Source of the DNA: Desulfovibrio sp. UBA6121
Lineage (GTDB): Bacteria > Desulfobacterota > Desulfovibrionia > Desulfovibrionales > Desulfovibrionaceae
DNA length: 10,509 nucleotides
NCBI GenBank assembly: GCA_002422505.1
Contig: DIVX01000169.1
Span: 1 to 10,509 of the forward strand
Reading direction: 5' to 3'
The notes beneath the pieces are model-generated. The model saw only the letters and a program-made list of their open reading frames with translations, was not told the origin of the DNA and did no database searches. Positions 1 to 5,803 of the stretch are shown one piece after another. A program made the position numbers and the translations under genes. Position 1 is the first letter of the stretch. Each line of letters begins with the position of its first letter.

Positions 1-561
1 CTGGGCCTTGGGGAACTCCTTCTGCACGGCCACCAGACGGGTGGCGGCCTTCTTCAGGATCTCGGCGCGGTCGCCGAAGCTCATGGCCCCCATGGCGCAG
101 CTCTTCACGCACATGGGCAGCAGGTTGGCCTTCACGCGGTCAATGCACATGTCGCATTTGACGATGCGCTTGGTCTTGGGGTCCAGCCTGGGGATGTCGT
201 ACGGGCAGGAGGACTTGATGGTCTCGAAGTCTTCCTTGGCCGTCTTCTCGGTGAAGATGACGGCGCCGGTGTCCTTGTCGACAATGATGGAGTCCTCAAG
301 GGACGCACCGGACTTGCAGGGCGTCTCCAGGCAATGGCGGCAGGCATCGGGGAAGAAGTTCCAATGCACGGTGCCGTTGGGTTCCATGTGTTCCGCAAAC
401 CGCACCAACTTGAAGTTGTACTGCGTCAAGTCGGGCGGGTTCTGGTGCGTGCCGCGCTGTTTGGTGGGCACGGCGGGGAAGTTCTTCCATTCCTTGCAGC
501 CCACCTGGCAGCCACGGCAAGCCGTGCAGCGCGTGGTGTCTATCAATATCGCCTTGGGCAT
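1..561 (-). CDS. fdhB: Formate dehydrogenase beta subunit, iron-sulfur electron-transfer protein (partial, C-terminus beyond window)
   Basis: This is the electron-transfer subunit that takes electrons from the FdhA active site and passes them to a cytochrome. The 187 visible residues begin MPKAILIDTTRCTACRGC and carry twelve cysteines: C12, C15, C18, C22, then C74, C77, C82, C119, C136, C139, C151 and C155. That is enough for three [4Fe-4S] clusters, the number in the beta subunit of soluble Desulfovibrio formate dehydrogenases. The ATG at 561 is preceded by AAGGAG at an 8-base distance. The gene follows fdhA after 77 bases that hold a strong hairpin. The reading frame is open to base 1, so the C-terminus is missing, and it cannot be seen whether a membrane anchor follows. 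No signal peptide is present; the protein is probably exported with FdhA on the latter's Tat signal, as known for this family. The family assignment is very secure. Confidence 0.95.
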   Translation of the reverse strand, partial: MPKAILIDTTRCTACRGCQVGCKEWKNFPAVPTKQRGTHQNPPDLTQYNFKLVRFAEHMEPNGTVHWNFFPDACRHCLETPCKSGASLEDSIIVDKDTGAVIFTEKTAKEDFETIKSSCPYDIPRLDPKTKRIVKCDMCIDRVKANLLPMCVKSCAMGAMSFGDRAEILKKAATRLVAVQKEFPKAQ

Positions 562-585
562 GGTTCAAGCTCCTTTGCGTCTTCG

Positions 586-616
586 GGCGGGCGCGGCGTG
601 TTCGGCCGCGCCCGCC
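586..616 (-). other. GC-rich 12-bp hairpin between fdhA and fdhB
   Basis: Bases 586-597 pair perfectly with 605-616, leaving a 7-base loop at 598-604. Every pair is G-C. The structure sits in the 77-base gap between the fdhA stop (639) and the fdhB start (561), upstream of the fdhB ribosome-binding site. No U-tract follows it in the transcribed direction, so it is not a standard intrinsic terminator. It may be an RNA-stability or partial-attenuation element that sets the FdhA to FdhB ratio; that role is inference. Confidence 0.7.
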
Positions 617-638
617 GGTTGCGACAGCGGTTTCGTGG

Positions 639-3600
639 CTACAGCTCGGTCACCTTGGTGGCCTTCTTCACGTTCACCAGACAGGCCTTGTACTCCGGAA
701 TGGTGGTGTTGGGGTCACCAACCGAGGTGGTCAGCCTGTTCGTCGCGTCGCCGCATTTGGGCTTGGTCCAGCCGAAGGCGAAGGGCATGCCCACCAGGTG
801 CACGGTCTTGCCCATGATCTGGAAGGGCTTGATGCGCACCGTGACCATGGCCACGGCTTCGACCTTGCCGCGCAGGCTTTCCACCAAGACGACGTCGCCG
901 TTCTTGATGCCCTTTTCCTGCGCCAGCTGCGGGCTCATCTCGATGTACTGCTGGGGCTCGGCCTCAAGCAGGGCCGGGCCGTTTCTGGTCTCCGAGCCGG
1001 AACACCAGTGCTCCGTCATGCAGTAGGTGGTCAGCACAATGGGGAAGCGCGGGTCGGCGTTCTTGCACAGCACGTCGTACTCGCTGGCATGCACGGTCTT
1101 CATGCAGGGATTGCTCATCTGCGCGGAGAACGGGTTGGTGGTCAGCGGGGTTTCCGCCGGTTCGTAGTGCTCGGGCATGGGGCCGTCTTCGCGGCCGGGG
1201 CCGTAAAGCTGGCCGTGGCCTTCGGTCTGCATGATGAACGGGTACACGCCGCCCTTCATGGCCATGGGCGGCTGTCCGCCGTCGGGGATGTCGCCCACCC
1301 ACTTGCCGTCCACCCAGGCGATGACCGCCTTTTCCGGGTTGAAGGGGTTGCCGTTCACGTCCACGCTGGCGCGGTTGTACAGCACGCGGCGGTTCAGGGG
1401 CCAAGTCCAAGAGAACTTGGGGTACAAGTGGATCTTGGCCTGCATGGGGGTCTGGGTCAGGTCGCGGCGCTTGGCCAGGTTGCCCTCGGCCTCCGTGTAG
1501 CCGCCGCAATACAGCCAGTTGTAGCTGCTTGTCGAACCGTCGGTCTGGAGGTTGGGGAAGCCGGGCACCAGCTGGCCCTTCTTATACTGCTTGCCGCCGA
1601 TGGTGACGTCACGGGTGAAGAGACCGTTGATGCGCTTGGTGATCTCCTCGGCCTTGAACTCGGTGGGGATGTCGTGGTTCAGGATCTGCTCGGGCAGGGC
1701 GCCGCCTTCCTTCTTGTACAGCTCGCGCACGCGGCTCATTATCTGCACGAACATGTCGCCCATGCTTCTGCTCTGGCCCAGGGGCTCAATGGCCTTGTAG
1801 TGCCACATGTGCCAGCGGCCGGAGTTGGAGACCGTGCCTTCCTTTTCCGCGCGGTAGGCGCTGGGCAGCAGGAATATCTCGGTCTTGCACTTCTTGGGAT
1901 CTGCGCCGGGGCGCTTGAAGTTGTCTGAGCTTTCGTTGTGGAACACCTCGCCCACAACCAACCAGTCCAGCTTGTCCCAGGCCTTGCGGACCTTGTTCGA
2001 GTTGGGGAAGCTTTGGCAGGGGTTGTGGCCGAAGCAGAAGCCGCCCTTGATCTTGCCCTGGTACATGCGGTCGAAGATGAACAGGTGCGAACAATCCTGG
2101 CCGGGATCAAGCTTGGGCACCAGATTGTAGCAGAAGTCGTTCTCCTGGGTGGCGCTTTCGCCGAACCAGGCCTTCAACAGGCTCACAATGTACTTGGGCC
2201 GGTTGCCCCACCAGTTGACACTCATGGGGTCCACGGTTTTGGGCGTGTTGGCCTTCTGGTAATCGGCCAGGGTTTTCCAGTTGGTGTTGGGAATGTTGTG
2301 GTAGCCGGGCATGTAGCCGTAGAGCAGGGCGTGGTCGGTGGAGCCCTGCACGTTGGGCTCGCCGCGCAGGGCGTTTATGCCGCCGCCCGCCACGCCGAAG
2401 TTGCCCAGAAGCAGCTGGATGATGCCTGCAAGGCGGATGTTCTGCACGCCCACGGTGTGCTGGGTCCAGCCCAGGGCGTACAGCATGGTGCCGGCCTTGG
2501 TGGGCTTGCCGGTGGCGGAGAAGGCCTCGTACACCTTGAGCAGGTTTTCCTTGCTTACGCCGGTAACCTGGCTCACGAGGTCCAGATTGTAGCGTTCGTA
2601 ATGGGCCTTAAGCACGTTGATGACGCAGCGCGGGTGACTCAGCGTCTTGTCGCGCTTGACCATGCCCTTGTCGTCCTTCTCAAAGGCCCACTGGCTCTTG
2701 TCGTACTTTTTCTTGGCCGGGTCGAAGCCGGAGAACAGGCCGTCCTTGAAGCTGAACTTTTCGCCCACCAGGAAGCTGGCATTGGTGTAGTTCAGAACGT
2801 AGTCGGCGAAGTAGAGCTTCTTGTCCAGGATGTACTTGCACATGCCGCCCAGGAAGGCGATGTCCGTGCCGCTGCGCAGGGGCACGTGATAGTTGCTGCG
2901 GGCCGAGGTGCGCGAGAACTTGGGATCGACGTGGATGACCACGGCGCCCGCTTCCTTGGCTTTCAGCACCCAACGGAAAGAGATGGGATGGTGTTCAGCA
3001 GCATTGCTGCCCATGATGAGCACCGCATCGGCGTTGGCGATGTCGGTGTAATGCTGAGTCATTGCGCCGCGTCCAACCGACTCTGCCAGAGCCGGTACAG
3101 TGGGGCTGTGTCAAATACGGGCCTGGTGGTCCATGTGGACGATACCCAGGCTTCTCAAGCTTTGGTGCGCTATGGCGCACTCTTCGTTGGACATCTGCGA
3201 GGAACCCAGGGAGAAGATGCTCTCCACGCGGTTGACTTCGACTCCAGCCTCGTTCTTGAGCATGAAGTCCTTGTCGCGCTGGTCCTTTACCTTGCGGGCG
3301 ATGCGGTCAAGCATCCAGTTCCAGTCTTTCTCCACCCACTTGGCGCTGCCGGGAGCGCGGTACAGGGGCTTGGTCAGGCGGTTGGGGCTGGTGTGCAGGC
3401 TCTTCAAGGCCGCGCCCTTGGCGCACAGGCCGCCCGCGCTGATGGGGTAGTCCGGGTCACCCTCGACGTTGATGATCTTGCCGTCTTTCACGTGAACAAG
3501 CGTGTTGCAGCAGCAAGAGCAGAACGGGCAGATGGAGATGGACTCCTTGCTGCCTTCGATCTTGAGCCCGGCTGCATAGGCCTGGGTGGGGCCGAGATCG

Positions 3601-3677
3601 ATCCCCAATTTTGAGAGCCCAAGGCAGGCTGTGCCCGCCCCGAGCAGCTTGATGAATCCTCGACGTGATACGCTCAT
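639..3677 (-). CDS. fdhA: Selenocysteine-containing formate dehydrogenase alpha subunit (Mo/W-bis-pterin, Tat-exported)
   Basis: This is the catalytic subunit that oxidises formate to CO2 at a Mo or W bis-pterin guanine dinucleotide centre in the periplasm. Two open frames in the same phase (3677-3114 and 3110-639) are separated by one TGA at 3111-3113; reading it as Sec gives 1012 residues, close to E. coli FdnG. The twin-arginine signal is SRRGFIK at residues 4-10, with cleavage likely after the AYA ending at 35. The [4Fe-4S] ligands are C50, C53, C57 and C85. Sec189 is followed by H190 in the context HQARI-U-HSPTV, and then by GRGAMTQHYTD and GSNAAEHHP, which are classic for FdnG/FdhA. The last 110 or so residues form the molybdopterin dinucleotide-binding domain. 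The ATG at 3677 has an AAGGAGG site; an in-frame ATG at 3743 would put 22 residues ahead of the Tat motif and lacks such a site. Two additional cysteines, C55 and C56, sit inside the cluster motif. It lies downstream of a ModE-like regulator and upstream of fdhB. Confidence 0.97.
3072..3113 (-). promoter_or_regulatory. UGA selenocysteine codon with bacterial SECIS-type hairpin inside fdhA
   Basis: The UGA is at 3113-3111. Fifteen bases later (from 3095) an 8-bp stem forms: 3095-3088 pairs with 3084-3077, with one G-U pair and a short GGC loop that may open to five bases. An A-U pair (3096 with 3076) can extend it. Position and size fit the SelB-dependent SECIS element of bacterial formate dehydrogenase mRNAs, which lies just after the UGA and is itself translated. 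The loop does not show the E. coli GGUCU sequence, which is expected because SECIS loops differ between lineages. Sec insertion needs selA, selB, selC and selD elsewhere in the genome. Confidence 0.85.
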
Positions 3678-3799
3678 GCCTCCTCCTTGTGTCAAACGCC
3701 TGGCCCCGAACTGAATGTCGAAGCCGTGGGCAGTTTTAGGCAATAGTATGCCAATTCTGACATAGGAGTACGTTCAGCGTAAAATCTGGTCAAGGGCGT
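3678..3799 (-). promoter_or_regulatory. Probable fdhA control region with GGCA-N6-TGCC inverted repeat
   Basis: This 122-base gap between the ModE-like gene and fdhA is more AT-rich than its flanks. It holds an inverted repeat, GGCA-N6-TGCC, at 3739-3752. On the minus strand the same bases resemble a sigma-54 promoter (TTGGCA followed by TTGCC), but the GG and GC elements are 9 bases apart rather than the usual 10, so an operator is at least as likely. A TTGACC hexamer at 3793-3788 could be a -35 box, but no good -10 follows at 16-18 bases. The fdhA Shine-Dalgarno site is at about 3682-3688. No clear terminator for the upstream regulator gene was seen, so read-through from that gene is possible. 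Confidence 0.35.
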
Positions 3800-4228
3800 T
3801 TATATGTTTTGATAAGCACATACGTCTTTGGCAGGGGCTCGCAGGCCCTGGCCGCGATCCTGGAACAGATCGCAGGGGAAGGGGAACAGCGCGTTGGCGC
3901 TGGTTACCGCGTGGCGCTCCACCTCGGCGAACCAGCGGCGGAAGCTCTCGGCCAGGGCGCGGCCTTCGGCGGTGAGGCGGCAGCCGCTCTTGTTGCCGCC
4001 TATTTTTTCAATGAGCGGGAGGCCCAGCGCTTCTTCCGAGGCCTTGAGCTTGCCCCAGGCGGCGCGGTAGCTCATGCCCAGCTCCTCGGCCGCGGCCTTG
4101 AGCGTGCCGCAGGCCTCGATGCGGTCGAGCAACTGCAGGCGGCCCATGCCGAAGAGCGTGCCCTCCGGCCCTTCCATCCACAGGTGCAGACGGATGACCG
4201 CGTGCTGGCCCTGCGCCACGGCGGGCAT
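3800..4228 (-). CDS. ModE-like winged helix-turn-helix regulator, N-terminal domain only
   Basis: This 142-residue protein matches the DNA-binding domain of ModE, the molybdate-responsive regulator related to LysR N-termini. The helix-turn-helix lies at about residues 41-68 (GTLKAAAEELGMSYRAAWGK and following), the wing at 71-90 with GGNKSG, and a dimerisation helix with ESFRRWFAEVERHA at 95-107. Full-length ModE has two molybdate-binding Mop/TOBE domains after this point; here the chain ends with about 25 unremarkable residues, so the protein cannot sense molybdate in the usual way. The ATG at 4228 is chosen because GGAGG lies 8-9 bases upstream. The frame stays open to a TTG at 4342, but the added stretch is proline- and arginine-rich and unlike the family. 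Its place upstream of fdhA on the same strand suggests control of formate dehydrogenase or of Mo/W use. The domain call is firm; the target is inferred. Confidence 0.85.
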   Translation of the reverse strand: MPAVAQGQHAVIRLHLWMEGPEGTLFGMGRLQLLDRIEACGTLKAAAEELGMSYRAAWGKLKASEEALGLPLIEKIGGNKSGCRLTAEGRALAESFRRWFAEVERHAVTSANALFPFPCDLFQDRGQGLRAPAKDVCAYQNI

Positions 4229-4404
4229 CAGGCTCGCCTCCAGGCCGCATGCCCGCAGGCCGGGCGGTCTGGGGCGGGGCAGGGCTGGTTGCGGTCGCGG
4301 CAAAGCATCATCAATCACGCTCCTACGGCATTGCGGCCCCAACGTGGCGTATCCGCAGTGTCAGTATCGCGTATGGAGGAGGGAGGTGGGAATGTCGAGA
4401 TGGG

Positions 4405-4425
4405 GTCAATTATGCATGTTTTGAC
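4405..4425. promoter_or_regulatory. Inverted repeat GTCAA-N11-TTGAC, candidate operator upstream of the ModE-like gene
   Basis: Perfect 5-base arms at 4405-4409 and 4421-4425 flank an AT-rich centre that contains ATGCAT. It lies about 180 bases upstream of the regulator's ATG, in the only AT-rich patch of this gap. No -35/-10 pair with good spacing could be fitted. It could be an autoregulatory site or the binding site of another factor. Confidence 0.3.
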
Positions 4426-4514
4426 ACAAGAAGCGCACGCTGGCCGCAGCGGGCTGTGATTCCAGGGGCAAAACGCGTGCCCTTTCGCCTGCGGGCGCCC
4501 TGCCGCCAGGAGGG

Positions 4515-4557
4515 GCCGCATCTGTGCGGCGGCGGGGCAGGGGGAGGGCCCCCTGCC
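4515..4557 (-). terminator. Two tandem GC hairpins after the cytochrome c-553 gene
   Basis: The first hairpin in the direction of transcription pairs 4557-4549 with 4544-4536, a perfect 9-bp stem with a 4-base loop, and begins 16 bases after the cytochrome stop codon. A second perfect 6-bp stem (4530-4525 with 4520-4515, 4-base loop) follows at once. Neither is followed by a U-tract, so termination would be atypical or Rho-assisted; the stems may instead protect the 3' end of the message. Confidence 0.45.
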
Positions 4558-4573
4558 GTTGCCAGCGCCGGTT

Positions 4574-4873
4574 TTACAGCTTGCTGATGTAGCCGCCCAG
4601 GGCCTTGAACTGCTCGTCGGTCATGCGCGAGGCGATATTCTCCATGCCGGCCTTCTTGGAGCCGCCATAGGTTTTGGCCTTGTAGCCCTGCATGGCCTTG
4701 ACGATGGCCTCGGCCGACTGGCCCTTGAGGGCCTTGCTCATGACGGCCTTGGAGCCGTCGGCCCCGTGGCAGCTGGAGCACTTGGCGTACAGGGCCTTGC
4801 CGTCCTCCGCCGCCAGGGCCGTGGAAACGGCGAAGGCCAGCATCAGGCAAAAGGTGAGCGCGAGTTTCTTCAT
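4574..4873 (-). CDS. Cytochrome c-553, periplasmic monohaem class I cytochrome
   Basis: This small periplasmic electron carrier is 99 residues long. A signal peptide covers residues 1-21 (positive MKK, a hydrophobic core, and an ALA cleavage site), leaving a mature chain of 78 residues that starts AEDGKALYAKC. The haem-binding CSSCH motif is at 32-36 and the likely distal ligand is M77 in KKAGMENIA. The whole mature chain lines up with Desulfovibrio c-553: ALY-x2-C-x2-CHGADGSK near the start, a YGG-x-KKA stretch before the axial Met, and a YISKL end where the D. vulgaris protein has YMSKL. In D. vulgaris this cytochrome is known to accept electrons from formate dehydrogenase, so its position two genes upstream of fdhAB fits a functional link. 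The ATG has GGAGG five bases upstream. The gene lies between a terminator after wrbA and its own hairpins, so it is probably a separate transcript. Attachment of haem needs cytochrome maturation genes elsewhere. Confidence 0.93.
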   Translation of the reverse strand: MKKLALTFCLMLAFAVSTALAAEDGKALYAKCSSCHGADGSKAVMSKALKGQSAEAIVKAMQGYKAKTYGGSKKAGMENIASRMTDEQFKALGGYISKL

Positions 4874-4966
4874 GGCGTCCTCCGGAAAGCGTGTTGCTGG
4901 TTGCGGCGCACCCTGCTTCCGCCTCCAAAGGGGGGGAGCGGCGGGAGGGGGCGCACCTCCATGCTG

Positions 4967-5006
4967 AAAAAAAACGTAAGCTGCGCGCTGGTTATGCCGC
5001 CAGCTT
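4967..5006 (-). terminator. Intrinsic terminator overlapping the wrbA stop codon
   Basis: On the minus strand, AAGCTGGCG (5006-4998), which is the last wrbA coding sequence, pairs with CGC-G-CAGCTT (4987-4978) to give 9 bp with one bulged G and a 10-base loop that contains the TAA stop. Three bases later there is a run of eight U (4974-4967). Stem plus U-tract is the standard intrinsic form, and it would separate wrbA from the cytochrome gene. Confidence 0.6.
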
Positions 5007-5603
5007 CTTGGCTATCTCGGCCAGGTGCCGGGCCTGGAAGCGCACGCCGTCCAGGTCGCGCTGGCTGGGCTGGCGCGAGCCGTCGCCCCCGGCGATGGTG
5101 CTGGCCCCGTAGGGCGAGCCGCCCATGACTTCGTCCACGCCCATTTGCCCGGCAAAGGAGTACGGCAGGCCCACCACCACCATGCCATGGTGCAGCAGGG
5201 TGGGAATAAAGGTCAGGATGGTGGATTCCTGGCCGCCGTGCTGTGTGGCCGAACTGGTGAACACCCCGGCGGGCTTGCCCACCAGCGCCCCCTTGGCCCA
5301 CAGGCCGCCGGTGGAGTCCAGGAACTGGCGCATCTGGCCGGTCATGTTGCCAAAGCGCGTGGGCGTGCCGAAGAGCACCGCGTCGGCTGCGGCCAGAACC
5401 TCCGGCGTGGCCAGAGGAACATCGGCCTGGGCCTTGGCGGCGTCCAAAGCGCCCATCTTGCCCAGCACCTCGTCGGGCAGGGTCTCGGCCACCTTGTACA
5501 GCACGGCGGAAACGCCGGGCACCTGGCTGGCGGCCTCTTGCGCGGCCAGGGCCATGGTGCGGACGTGCCCATACATGGAATAGTAGACGATGGCGATATT
5601 CAT
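4992..5603 (-). CDS. wrbA: WrbA-type NAD(P)H:quinone oxidoreductase (flavodoxin-like, FMN)
   Basis: This cytoplasmic enzyme reduces quinones by two electrons using NAD(P)H and FMN, which avoids semiquinone radicals. It is 203 residues long against 198 in E. coli WrbA. The N-terminal strand and phosphate-binding loop read MNIAIVYYSMYGHVRTMA, with the WrbA-specific YYSMYGH form. Other hallmarks are the FGTPTRFGNMTGQMRQFLDSTGGLW block at about 78-102, the GVFTSSATQHGGQEST stretch at 113-128, and GGSPYGASTIAGGDGSRQPS at about 161-180 near the FMN and active site. The ATG at 5603 has GGAGG seven bases upstream. It is divergent from the phospholipase-like gene across 200 AT-rich bases and ends in an intrinsic terminator, so it is probably a single-gene unit. 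No direct tie to formate metabolism is seen; an oxidative-stress role is the family norm. Confidence 0.95.
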   Translation of the reverse strand: MNIAIVYYSMYGHVRTMALAAQEAASQVPGVSAVLYKVAETLPDEVLGKMGALDAAKAQADVPLATPEVLAAADAVLFGTPTRFGNMTGQMRQFLDSTGGLWAKGALVGKPAGVFTSSATQHGGQESTILTFIPTLLHHGMVVVGLPYSFAGQMGVDEVMGGSPYGASTIAGGDGSRQPSQRDLDGVRFQARHLAEIAKKLAA

Positions 5604-5803
5604 GGGGGTTCCTCCTCACTTTCAGGTTGTATTACCAACTAGTATTTAGGAGCTATTCCTGCGGATGTCGAGAGGAGTCGCTTGTTTTGTTGGGTCACAA
5701 TTTCATACTTCTGTCGCTGCTATATTATTTTGTTGATATCGTTTTTGGGGTGTGGCACTTTGGCTTTGGACTTGAAGTAGTTTTTGACTAATCAGGAGGC
5801 AAT
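5604..5803. promoter_or_regulatory. Divergent control region between wrbA and the phospholipase-like gene
   Basis: This 200-base AT-rich region must hold promoters for both directions. On the wrbA side there is a short inverted repeat GTTG-N6-CAAC (5626-5639) and a direct repeat GTATT-N8-GTATT (5629-5646), close to where a repressor of a quinone reductase gene would bind; no exact promoter could be fitted. On the plus side, TATATTATTTTG at about 5722-5733 is the best -10-like sequence, but without a good -35. The plus-strand gene has a perfect AGGAGG at 5794-5799 with four bases to the ATG. Confidence 0.4.

Larger units (their letters stand above)
4229..4573. other. 345-base non-coding gap between the cytochrome c-553 gene and the ModE-like gene
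   Basis: No convincing gene was found here; the short open frames have poor codon patterns and no ribosome-binding site. The half near 4573 holds GC-rich hairpins just after the cytochrome stop. The middle (about 4404-4430) is an AT-rich patch with an inverted repeat GTCAA-N11-TTGAC at 4405-4425 around a central ATGCAT, the best candidate for a promoter or operator of the ModE-like gene. At 4349-4374 there are short repeats: GTATC, GTATC and GTAT. The 110 or so bases nearest the regulator start are GC-rich and can fold (GCCCG pairing with CGGGC across five bases on the minus strand). No Moco-type riboswitch pattern was recognised. Confidence 0.5.

Noticed and set aside
798..1928. Long plus-strand open frame antisense to fdhA (376 codons)
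   Set aside because: It is a product of high GC third positions on the opposite strand; composition is Val/Gly/His/Ala-rich with no recognisable domain and no ribosome-binding site.
639..3062. Separate gene starting at the internal ATG at 3062
   Set aside because: This is the C-terminal part of FdhA after the selenocysteine codon; it has no own ribosome-binding site and the preceding 16 codons are conserved family sequence.
1938..3614. Very long plus-strand open frame antisense to fdhA (558 codons)
   Set aside because: Same cause. It lies fully inside the certain FdhA coding sequence and its translation resembles no known protein.
4229..4342. N-terminal extension of the ModE-like protein to a TTG at 4342
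   Set aside because: The added residues are proline- and arginine-rich and unlike the family, the start codon is weak, and 4228 has a good Shine-Dalgarno site.
4229..4450. Molybdenum-cofactor riboswitch upstream of the ModE-like gene
   Set aside because: Considered because of the context, but I could not match the conserved core of that RNA; a covariance search would decide.
4315..4521. 68-codon minus-strand open frame in the gap before the ModE-like gene
   Set aside because: No ribosome-binding site, no domain, and it runs through the repeat and hairpin region; judged non-coding.
5752..5775. Sigma-54 promoter upstream of the phospholipase-like gene (TGGCAC at about 5753)
   Set aside because: A TGGCAC element is present, but no GC element lies at the required distance.
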